Assembly (NCBI GenBank): GCA_023634235.1
Contig: JAMKCF010000072.1
Span: 248,001-312,000 of the forward strand
Direction of reading: 5' to 3'
DNA from: Pisaster brevispinus
Lineage: Eukaryota > Echinodermata > Asteroidea > Forcipulatida > Asteriidae
DNA: 64,000 bases
A model generated the notes under the pieces. That model did no database searches, was not told the DNA's origin, and was given only the letters and a program-made list of their open reading frames with translations. Both the position numbers and the translations under genes were made by a program. Numbering within the stretch: the first letter of the stretch is position 1; each line of letters starts with the position of its first letter. Shown in pieces: positions 15,001 to 26,200 of this stretch.

Positions 15001-17221
15001 CTGTTGTGGTAACATCTGTAGTTGTTGTAGCTTCAGCTGTTGTTGTTACATCTGCAGTTGTGGTAGCTTCAGCTGTGGTAGTTACATCTTCAGTTGTAGT
15101 TACATCTGCAGTTGCGGTTACACCAGATGTTGTGGTAACATCTGCAGTTGTATGAGCCTCATATGTTGTAGTTTCATCTGCAGTTGTGATAGCTTCAGCT
15201 GTGGTAGTTACACCTGCAGTTGTAGTTACTTCTGCAGTTGTGGTTACAACAGCTGTTGTGGTAACAACTGCATTTGTCGTTATATCTGCAGTTGTGGTAG
15301 CCTCATCTGTTGTAGTTACATCATCAGTTGTGGTTACACCAGCTGTTGTGGTAACATCTGTAGTTGTTGTAGCTTCAGCTGTTGTTGTTACATCTGCAGT
15401 TGTGGTAGCTTCAGCTGTGGTAGTTACATCTTCAGTTGTAGTTACATCTGCAGTTGCGGTTACACCAGATGTTGTGGTAACATCTGCAGTTTTGCTAGCC
15501 TCAGTTGTTTTAGTTACATCTTCAGTTGTGGTAGCTTCAGCTGTTGTAGTGAGATCTTCAGTTGTAGTTACATTAGCAGTTTTGGTTACATATGCAGTTG
15601 TTGTTACATCTGCAGTTGTGGTTACACCATCTGTTGTGGTAACATCTGCAGTTGTGGTAGCCTCATCTGTTTTTGCTACATCTGCAGTTGTGGTAGCTTC
15701 AGCTGTGGTAGTTACATCTGCAGTTGTAGTTACTTCTGCAGTTGTGGTTACACCAGCTGTTGTGGTAACAACTGCAGTTGTGGTAACATCTGCAGTTGTG
15801 GTAGCCTCATCTGTTGTAGTTACATCAGCAGTTGTGGTTACACCAGCTGTTGTGGTTAAATCTGCAGTTGTTGTAACATCTGCAGTTGTGGTAGCCTCAT
15901 CTGTTGTAGTTACATCTGCAGTTGTGATAGTTTCAGCTGTTCTAGTAACATCTGCAGTTCTGGTTGCTTCAGCTGTGGTTGTTACATCTTCAGTTGTAGT
16001 TACTTCTGCAGTTGTTGTTTCACCTGCTGTTGTGGTAACATCTGTAGTTGTTGTAGCTTCAGCTGTTGTTGTTACATCTGCAGTTGTGGTAGCTTCAGCT
16101 GTGGTAGTTACATCTTCAGTTGTAGTTACATCTGCAGTTGCGGTTACACCAGATGTTGTGGTAACATCTGCAGTTGTATGAGCCTCATATGTTGTAGTTT
16201 CATCTGCAGTTGTGATAGCTTCAGCTGTGGTAGTTACTTCTGCAGTTGTAGTTACTTCTGCAGTTGTGGTTACAACAGCTGTTGTGGTAACAACTGCATT
16301 TGTGGTAATATCTGCAGTTGTGGTAGCCTCATCTGTTGTAGTTACATCAGCAGTTGTGGTTACACCAGCTGTTGTGGTAACATCTGTAGTTGTTGTAGCT
16401 TCAGCTGTTGTTGTTACATCTGCAGTTGTGGTAGCTTCAGCTGTGGTAGTTACATCTTCAGTTGTAGTTACATCTGCAGTTGCGGTTACACCAGATGTTG
16501 TGGTAACATCTGCAGTTTTGCTAGCCTCAGTTGTTTTAGTTACATCTTCAGTTGTGGTAGCTTCAGCTGTTGTAGTGAGATCTTCAGTTGTAGTTACATT
16601 AGCAGTTTTGGTTACATATGCAGTTGTTGTTACATCTGCAGTTGTGGTTACACCATCTGTTGTGGTAACATCTGCAGTTGTGGTAGCCTCATCTGTTTTT
16701 GCTACATCTGCAGTTGTGGTAGCTTCAGCTGTGGTAGTTACATCTGCAGTTGTAGTTACTTCTGCAGTTGTGGTTACACCAGCTGTTGTGGTAACAACTG
16801 CAGTTGTGGTAACATCTGCAGTTGTGGTAGCCTCATCTGTTGTAGTTACATCAGCAGTTGTGGTTACACCAGCTGTTGTGGTAACATCTGTAGTTATTGT
16901 AGCTCCAGCTGTTACATCTGCAGTTGTGGTAGCCTCAACGTTAGTAGTTACATCTGCAGTTGTGGTAGCTTCAGCTGTGGTAGTTACATCTTCAATTGTA
17001 GTTACATGTGCAGTTGTGGTTACACCAGCTGTTGTGGTAGCTTTAGCTGTTGTAGTTACATCTTCAGTTGTAGTTACATTTGCAGTTGCGGTTACACCAG
17101 CTGTTGTAGTGAGATCTTCAGTTGTAGTTACATTAGCAGTTTTGGTTACATATGCAGTTGTTGTTACATCTGCAGTTGTGGTTACACCATCTGTTGTGGT
17201 AACATCTGCAGTTGTGGTAGC
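1..17221 (-). CDS. Open continuation of the Thr-rich repeat frame beyond the TAG (runs off left edge)
   Basis: To the left of the TAG at 17222-17224 the same minus-strand frame continues to position 1, about 5,740 more codons, with the same hexapeptide pattern (A-D-V-T-T-T, A-E-A-T-T-T, A-G-V-T-T-T). I read the triplets closely from 1 to about 5.3 kb and more lightly from 5.3 to 17.2 kb, and saw no other stop. Such a long open frame after a real stop codon would not be expected to persist, so I infer that this is still coding: the TAG could be a sequencing error, a recent or polymorphic nonsense change, or it could be spliced around. If the TAG is fixed, this part is an untranslated remnant. 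The 2.3-3.1 kb part is more diverged from the consensus and resembles the end of the right array. No start codon, splice site or terminus could be placed here. Confidence 0.45.
9535..11874 (-). repeat. Tandem duplication, 1,170-bp period (left array)
   Basis: Two nearly identical blocks lie 1,170 bp (65 units) apart. Private variants recur at exactly that spacing: AGTGAATACT at 9701 and 10871, GTATTGAGAT at 9861 and 11031, and a TATCATCTTCAG variant near 10457 and 11627. One clear difference is TGTTAAAGTTAC near 10143 against TGTGGTAGTTAC near 11313. Parts of the same block recur further right to about 16.5 kb. Confidence 0.85.
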
Positions 17222-20200
17222 CTAATCTGTTTTTGCTACATCTGCAGTTGTGGTAGCTTCAGCTGTGGTAGTTACATCTGCAGTTGTAGTTACTTCTGCA
17301 GTTGTGGTTACACCAGCTGTTGTGGTAACAACTGCAGTTGTGGTAACATCTGCAGTTGTTGTAGCCTCATCTGTTGTAGTTACATCAGCAGTTGTGGTTA
17401 CACCAGCTGTTGTGGTTAAATCTGCAGTTGTTGTAACATCTGCAGTTGTGGTTACACCATCTGTTGTGGTAACATCTGCAGTTGTGGTAGCCTCATCTGT
17501 TTTTGCTACATCTGCAGTTGTGGTAGCTTCAGCTGTGGTAGTTACATCTGCAGTTGTAGTTACTTCTGCAGTTGTGGTTACACCAGCTGTTGTGGTAACA
17601 ACTGCAGTTGTGGTAACATCTGCAGTTGTGGTAGCCTCATCTGTTGTAGTTACATCAGCAGTTGTGGTTACACCAGCTGTTGTGGTAATATCTGAAGTTG
17701 TGGTAGCTTCAGCTATTGTAGTTACATATGAAGTTGTTGTAGCTCCAGCTGTTGTAGAAAGATCTTCAGTTGTAGTTACATCTGCAGTTGTGGTAGCTTT
17801 AACTGTGGAAGTTACATCTGCAGTTGTAGTTACATCTGTAATTGTGGTTACACCAGCGTTTGTGGTAACATCTGCAGTTGTGGTAGCATCAGCTGTTGTA
17901 GTTAGATCTACAGTTGTGGTAGCCTCATCTGTTGTAGTTACATCAGCAGTTGTGGTTACACCAGCTGTTGTGGTAACATCTGTAGTTATTGTAGCTCCAG
18001 CTGTTACATCTGCAGTTGTGGTAGCCTCAACGTTAGTAGTTACATCTGCAGTTGTGGTAGCTTCAGCTGTGGTAGTTACATCTTCAGTTGTAGTTACATG
18101 TGCAGTTGTGGTTACACCAGCTGTTGTGGTAGCTTTAGCTGTTGTAGTTACATCTTCAGTTGTAGTTACATTTGCACTTGCGGTTACACCAGCTGTTGTA
18201 GTGAGATCTTCAGTTGTAGTTACATCAGCAGTTGTGGTTACACCAGCTGTTGTGGTAACATCTGTAGTTGTTGTAGCTTCAGCTGTTGTTGTTACATCTG
18301 CAGTTGTGGTAGCTTCAGCTGTGGTAGTTACATCTTCAGTTGTAGTTACATCTGCAGTTGCGGTTACACCAGATGTTGTGGTAACATCTGCAGTTTTGAT
18401 AGCCTCAGTTGTTTTAGTAACATCTTCAGTTGTGGTAGCTTCAGCTGTTGTAGTGAGATCTTCAGTTGTAGTTACATTAGCAGTCTTGGTTACATATGCA
18501 GTTGTTGCTACATCTGCAGTTGTGGTTACACCAGCTGTTGTGGTAACATCTGTAGTTGTTGTAGCTTCAGCTGTTGTTGTTACATCTGCAGTTGTGGTAG
18601 CTTCAGCTGTGGTAGTTACATCTTCATTTGTAGTTACATCTGCAGTTGCGGTTACACCAGATGTTGTGGTAACATCTGCAGTTTTGCTAGCCTCAGTTGT
18701 TTTAGTTACATCTTCAGTTGTGGTAGCTTCAGCTGTTGTAGTGAGATCTTCAGTTGTAGTTACATTAGCAGTTTTGGTTACATATGCAGTTGTTGTTACA
18801 TCTGCAGTTGTGGTTACACCATCTGTTGTGGTAACATCTGCAGTTGTGGTAGCCTCATCTGTTTTTGCTACATCTGCAGTTGTGGTAGCTTCAGCTGTGG
18901 TAGTTACATCTGCAGTTGTAGTTACTTCTGCAGTTGTGGTTACACCAGCTGTTGTGGTAACAACTGCAGTTGTGGTAACATCTGCAGTTGTGGTAGCCTC
19001 ATCTGTTGTAGTTACATCAGCAGTTGTGGTTACACCAGCTGTTGTGGTTAAATCTGCAGTTGTTGTAACATCTGCAGTTGTGGTAGCCTCATCTGTTGTA
19101 GTTACATCTGCAGTTGTGGTAGTTTCAGCTGTTCTAGTAACATCTGCAGTTCTGGTTGCTTCAGCTGTGGTTGTTACATCTTCAGTTGTAGTTACTTCTG
19201 CAGTTGTTGTTTCACCTGCTGTTGTGGTAACATCTGCACTTGTGGTAGCCTCATCTGTTGTAGTTACCTCAGCAGTTGTGGTAGCTTCAGCTGTGGTAGT
19301 TACATCTGCAGTTGTAGTTACTTCTGCAGTTGTGGTTACACCAACTGTTGTAGTTACATCAGCAGTTGTGTTTACACCAGCTGTTGTGGTAACATCTGCT
19401 GTTGTTGTAGCTTCAGCTGTTACATCTGTCGTTGTGGTAGCCTCAGCGTTTGTAGTTACATCTGCAGTTGTGGTAGCCTTAACTTTAGTAGTTACATCTG
19501 CAGTTGTGGTAGCTTCAGCTGTGGTAGTTAAATCTTCAGTTGTAGTTACTTCTGCAGTTGTGGTTACACCAGCTTTTGTGGTAGCTTTAGCTGTTGTAGT
19601 TAGATCTGCAGTTGTGGTAGCTTCAGCTGTGGTTGTTACATCTTCAGTTGTAGTTACTTCTGCAGTTGTGGTTACACCAGCTGTTGTGGTAACATCTGCA
19701 GTTGTGGTAGCCTCATCTGTTGTTATTACATCTGCAGTTGTAGCAGCTTCAGCTGTTGTAGTTACATCTGCAGTTGTGGTAGCTTCAGTTGTGGTAGTTA
19801 TATCTGCAGTTGTTGTGGCTTCAGCTGTTGTACTTAGATTTACAGTTGTAGTTACACTTGCAGTTGTGGTAGCCTCATCTGTTTTAGTTACATCTGCAGT
19901 TGTTGTTCGTTCAGAAGTTGTAGTTAGATGTTCAGTTGAAGTTACGTCTGCATTTGTGGTAGCTTCAGCTGTGGTAGTTACATCTACAGTTGTAGTTAAA
20001 TCTGCAGTTGTGCTTTCACCATCTGTTGTGGTAACCTCTGCAGTTGTGGTAGCCTCAGCTGTTGTAGATACATCTGCAAATGATGTAGCTTCAGCTGTTG
20101 TAGTTAGATCTACAGTTGTAGTTACACTTGCAGTTTTGGTAACCACATCTGTTGTAGTTACATCTGCAGTTGTGGTAGCTTCAGCTGTTGTAGTTACATC

Positions 20201-23200
20201 TGCAGTTGTGATAGCTTCAGTTGTGGTAATTATATCTGCAGTTGTAGTTACCTCTGCAGTTGTGGTTACACCAGCGGTTGTGGTAACATCTGCAGTTGTG
20301 GTAGCCTCATCTGTTGTAGTTACCTCAGCAGTTGTGGTAGCTTCAGCTGTGGTAGTTACATGTGCAGTTGTAGTTATTTCTGCAGTTGTGCTTTCACCAT
20401 CTGTTGTGGTAACCTCTGCAGTTGTGGTAGCCTCAGCTGTTGTAGATACATCTGCAATTGATGTAGCTTCAGCTGTTGTAGTTAGATCTACAGTTGTAGT
20501 TACACTTGCAGTTTTGGTAACCACATCTGTTGTAGTTACATCTGCAGTTGTGGTAGCTTCAGCTGTTGTAGTTACATCTGCAGTTGTGATAGCTTCAGCT
20601 GTGGAAATTATATCTGCAGTTGTAGTTACCTCTGCAGTTGTGGTTACACCAGCGGTTGTGGTAACATCTGCAGTTGTGGTAGCCTCATCTGTTGTAGTTA
20701 CCTCAGCAGTTGTGGTAGCTTCAGCTGTGGTAGTTACATGTGCAGTTGTAGTTATTTCTGCAGTTGTGGTTTCACCAGCTGTTGTGGTAACATCTGCACT
20801 TGTGGTAGCCTCATCTGTTGTTACTTCAGCAGTAGTGGTAGCTTCAGCTGTTGTAGTTACATCTGCAGTTGTGATAGCTTCAGCTGTGGTAGTTACATAT
20901 GCAGTTGTAGTTACTTCTGCAGTTGTGGTTACACCAGCTGTTGTGGTAACAACTGCAGTTGTGTTAACATCTGCAGTTGTGGTAGCCTCATCTGTTGTAG
21001 TTACATCAGCAGTTGTGGTTACACCATCTGTTGTGGTAACATCTGCAGTTGTTGTGGCTTCAGCTGTTACATCTTTCGTTGTGGTAGCTTCAGCTGTTGT
21101 AGTTACATCTGCAGTTGTGGTGAGATCTTCAGTTGTGGTTACATCTACAGTTGTGGTAGCCTCATCTGTTGTAGTTACCTCAGCAGTTGTGGTAGCTTCA
21201 TCTGTGGTAGTTACATCTGCAGTTGTAGTTACTTCTGCAGTTGTGGTTACACCAGCTGTTGTGGTAACAACTGCAGTTGTGGTAACATCTGCAGTTGTGG
21301 TAGCCTCATCTGTTGTAGTTACATCAGCAGTTGTGGTTACACCAGCTGTTGTGGTAACATCTGTAGTTGTTGTAGCTCCAGCTGTTACATCTGCAGTTGT
21401 GGTAGCCTCAACGTTAGTAGTTACATCTGCAGTTGTGGTAGCTTCAGCTGTGGTAGTTACATCTTCAGTTGTAGTTACATTTGCAGTTGCGGTTACACCA
21501 GCTGTTGTAGTGAGATCTTCAGTTGTAGTTACATTTGCAGTTGTGGTTACACCATCTGTTGTGGTAAAATCTGCTGTTGTGGTAGCTTCAGCTGTTGTAG
21601 TTACATCTTCAGTTGTAGTTACATTAGCAGATGTGGTTAAATCTGCAGTTGTTGTTACACTTGCAGTTGTGATAGTCAAATCTGTTGTAATTACATCTGC
21701 AGTTTTGGTAGCCTCAGCTGTTGTAGTGAGATCTTCAGTTGTACTTACATTAGCAGATGTGGTTAAATCTGCAGTTGTTGTAACATCTGCAGTTGTGGTA
21801 GCCTCATCTGTTGTAGTAACATCTGCAGTTGTGGTAGCTTCAGCTGTGGTTGTAACATCTTCAGTTGTAGTTACTGCTGCAGTTGTGGTTACACCAGCTG
21901 TTGTGGTAACATCTGCAGTTGTGGTAGCCTCATCTGTTGTAGTTACCTCAGCATTTGTGGTAGCTTCAGCTGTTGTAGTTACATCAGCAGTTGTGGTTAC
22001 ACCAGCTGTTGTGGTAACATCTGTAGTTGTTGTAGCTTCAGCTGTTGTTGTTACATCTGCAGTTGTGGTAGCTTCAGCTGTGGTAGTTACATCAGCAGTT
22101 GTGGTTACACCAGCTGTTGTGGTAACATCTGTAGTTGTTGTAGCTTCAGCTGTTGTTGTTACATCTGCAGTTGTGGTAGCTTCAGCTGTGGTAGTTACAT
22201 CTTCAGTTGTAGTTACATCTGCAGTTGCGGTTACACCAGTTGTTGTGGTAACATCTGCAGTTTTGCTAGCCTCAGTTGTTTTAGTTACATCTTCAGTTGT
22301 GGTAGCTTCAGCTGTTGTAATGAGATCTTCAGTTGTAGTTACATTAGCAGTTTTGGTTACATATGCAGTTGTTGTTACATCTGCAGTTGTGGTTACACCA
22401 TCTGTTGTGGTAACATCTGCAGTTGTGGTAGCCTCATCTGTTTTTGCTACATCTGCAGTTGTGGTAGCTTCAGCTGTGGTAGTTACATCTGCAGTTGTAG
22501 TTACTTCTGCTGTTGTGGTAACAACTGCAGTTGTGGTAACATCTGCAGTTGTGGTAGCCTCATCTGTTGTAGTTACATCAGCAGTTGTGGTTACACCAGC
22601 TGTTGTGGTAACATCTGTAGTTATTGTAGCTCCAGCTGTTACATCTGCAGTTGTGGTAGCCTCAACGTTAGTAGTTACATCTGCAGTTGTGGTAGCTTCA
22701 GCTGTGGTAGTTACATCTTCAGTTGTAGTTACATGTGCAGTTGTGGTTACACCAGCTGTTGTGGTAGCTTTAGCTGTTGTAGTTACATCTTCAGTTGTAG
22801 TTACATTTGCAGTTGCGGTTACACCAGCTGTTGTAGTGAGATCTTCAGTTGTAGTTACATTAGCAGTTTTGGTTACATATGCAGTTGTTGTTACATCTGC
22901 AGTTGTGGTTACACCATCTGTTGTGGTAACATCTGCAGTTGTGGTAGCCTCATCTGTTTTTGCTACATCTGCAGTTGTGGTAGCTTCAGCTGTGGTAGTT
23001 ACATCTGCAGTTGTAGTTACTTCTGCAGTTGTGGTTACACCAGCTGTTGTGGTAACAACTGCAGTTGTGGTAACATCTGCAGTTGTTGTAGCCTCATCTG
23101 TTGTAGTTACATCAGCAGTTGTGGTTACACCAGCTGTTGTGGTTAAATCTGCAGTTGTTGTAACATCTGCAGTTGTGGTTACACCATCTGTTGTGGTAAC

Positions 23201-23220
23201 ATCTGCAGTTGTGGTAGCCT
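16891..23220 (-). repeat. Dispersed block copy, 5,727-bp offset (left array)
   Basis: About 600 bp at 16891-17490 recurs at 22618-23217. Anchors are TAGTTATTGTAGCTCC (16891 and 22618) and a GTTGTAGCCTCATCTG variant (17358 and 23085). The offset is a multiple of 3 but not of 18. The copies differ at 17224 (A) against 22951 (C), the base that creates the TAG. Confidence 0.75.
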
Positions 23221-26200
23221 CATCTGTTTTTGCTACATCTGAAGTTGTGGTAGCTTCAGCTGTGGTAGTTACATCTGCAGTTGTAGTTACTTCTGCAGTT
23301 GTGGTTACACCAGCTGTTGTGGTAACAATTGCAGTTGTGGTAACATCTGCAGTTGTGGTAGCCTCATCTGTTGTAGTTACATCAGCAGTTGTGGTTACAC
23401 CAGCTGTTGTGGTAACATCTGTAGTTGTTGTAGCTCCAGCTGTTACATCTGCAGTTGTGGTTACCTCAACTTTAGTAGTTACATCTACACTTGTGGTAGC
23501 TTCAGCTGTGGTAGTTACATCTTCAGTTGTAGTTACATGTGCAGTTGTGGTTACACCAGCTGTTGTGGTAGCTTTAGCTGTTGTAGTTACATCTTCAGTT
23601 GTAGTTACATTTGCAGTTGCGGTTACACCAGCTGTTGTAGTGAGATCTTCAGTTGTGGTTACATCTGCAGTTGTGGTTACACCATCTGTTGTGGTAAAAT
23701 CTGCAGTTGTGGTAGCTTCAGCTGTTGTAGTTACATCTTCAGTTGTAGTTACATTAGCAGATGTGGTTAAATCTGCAGTTGTTGTTACACTTTCAGTTGT
23801 GATAGTCAAATCTGTTGTAGTTACATCTGCAGTTTTGGTAGCCTCAGCTGTTGTAGTTACATCTGCAGTTGTGGTAGCTTCAGCTGTTGTAGTGAGATTT
23901 TCAGTTGTACTGACATTAGCAGATGTGGTTAAATCTGCAGTTGTTGTAACATCTGCAGTTGTGGTAGCCTCATCTGTTGTAGTTACATCTGCAGTTGTGG
24001 TAGCTTCAGCTGTGGTTGTAACATCTTCAGTTGTAGTTACTGCTGCAGTTGTGGTTACACCAGCTGTTGTGGTAACATCTGCAGATGTGGTAGCCTCGTC
24101 TGTTGAAGTTACCTCAGCAGTTGTGGTAGCTTCAGCTGTTGTAGTTCCATCTGCAGTTGTGATAGCTTCAGCTGTGGTAGTTACATCTGCAGTTGTAGTT
24201 ACTTCTGCAGTTGTGGTTACACCAGCTGTTGTGGTAGCTTTAGCTGTTGTAGTTACATCTTCAGTTGTAGTTACATCTGCAGATGTGGTTACACCAGCTG
24301 TTGTAGTGAGATCTTCAATTGTGGTTACATCTGCAGTTGTGGTTACACCATGTGTTGTAGTTACATCTGCAGTTGTGGTAGCCTCATCTGTTGTTGTTAC
24401 ATCTGCAGTTGTGGTAGCTTCAGCTGTTGTCGTTAAATCTTCAGTTGTTGTAGCTTCAGCTGTTGTAGTGAAATCTTCAGTTGTAGTTACATTAGCAGAT
24501 GTGGTTAAATCTGCAGTTTTTGTAACATCTGCAGTTGTGGTAGCCTCATCTGTTCTAGTTACATCTGCAGTTGTGGTAGTTTCAGCTGTTCTAGTAACAT
24601 CTGCAGTTCTGGTTGCTTCAGCTGTGGTTGTTACATCTTCAGTTGTAGTTACTTCTGCAGTTGTTGTTTCACCTGCTGTTGTGGTAACATCTGCACTTGT
24701 GGTAGCCTCATCTGTTGTAGTTACCTCAGCAGTTGTGGAAGCTTCAGCTGTGGTAGTTACATCTGCAGTTGTAGTTACTTCTGCAGTTGTGGTTACACTA
24801 ACTGTTGTAGTTACATCAGCAGTTGTGGTTACACCATCTGTTGTGGTAACATCTGCAGTTGTTGTGGCTTCAGCTGTTACATCTTTCGTTGTGGTAGCTT
24901 CAGCTGTTGTAGTTACATCTGCAGTTGTGGTTACAAAAGCTGTTGTAGTGAGATCTTCAGTTGTGGTTACATCTGCAGTTGTGGTAGCCTCATCTGTTGT
25001 TGTTACATCTGCAGTTGTAGTAGCTTCAGCTGTTGTTGTTAAATCTGCAGTTGTTGTGGTTTCAGCTGTTGTAGTGAGATCTTCAGTTGTAGTTTCATTA
25101 GCAGGTGTGGTTAAATCTGCAGTTATTGTAACATCTGCAGTTGTGGTAGTTTCAGCTGTTCTAGTAACATCTGCAGTTGTGGTAGCTTCAGCTGTAGTTG
25201 TTACATCTTCAGTTGTAGTTACTTCTGCAGTTGTGGTTTCACCAGCTGTTGTTGTAACATCTGCACTTGTGGTAGCATCATCTGTTGTAGTTACCTCAGC
25301 AGTTGTGGTAGCTTCAGCTGTTGTAGTTAGATTTGAAATTGTGATAGCTTCAGCTGTGGTAGTTACATCTGCAGTTGTAGTTACTTCTGCCGTTGTGGTT
25401 ACACCAGCTGTTGTGGCAACTACTGCAGTTGTGGTAACATCTGCAGTTGTGGAAGCCTCATCTGTTGTAGTTACATCAGCAGTTGTGGTTACACCAGCTG
25501 TTGTGGTAACATCTGCTGTTGTTGTAGCTTCAGCTGTTACATCTGTCGTTGTGGTAGCCTCAGCGTTTGTAGTTACATCTGCAGTTGTGGTAGCCTTAAC
25601 TTTAGTAGTTACATCTGCAGTTATGGTAGCTTTAGCTGTGGTAGTTACATCTTCAGTTGTAGTTACTTCTGCAGTTGTGGTTACCCCAGCTGTTGTGGTA
25701 GCTTTAGCTGTTGTAGTTACATCTGCAGTTGTGGTAGCTTCAGCTGTGGTTGTTACATCTTCAGTTGTAGTTACTTCTGCAGTTGTGGTTACACCAGCTG
25801 TTGTGGTAACATCTGCAGTTGTGGTAGCCTCATCTGTTGTTATTACATCTGCAGTTGTAGTAGCTTCAGCTGTTGTAGTTACATCTGCAGTTGTGGTAGC
25901 TTCAGTTGTGGTAGTTATATCTGCAGTTGTTGTGGCTTCAGCTGTTGTACTTAGATCTACAGTTGTAGTTACACTTGCATTTGTGGTAGCCTCATCTGTT
26001 TTAGTTACATCTGCAGTTGTTGTTCGTTCAGAAGTTGTAGGTAGATGTTCAGTTGAAGTTACGTCTGCATTTGTGGTAGCTTCAGCTGTGGTAGTTACAT
26101 CTACAGTTGTAGTTAAATCTGCAGTTGTGCTTTCACCAACTGTTGTGGTAACCTCTGCAGTTGTGGTAGCCTCAGCTGTTGTAGTTAGATCTACAGTTGT

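Noticed and set aside
11897..15859. Cys-rich plus-strand frame (C-S-C-G-S-F type) resembling a keratin-associated or metallothionein-like protein
   Set aside because: Third reading of the same repeat. It is interrupted often and has no consistent start or context.
23807..23809. Apparent TTG start of a minus-strand frame ending at 17222
   Set aside because: The frame is open upstream to 31264; the TTG is a Leu codon within a repeat unit.
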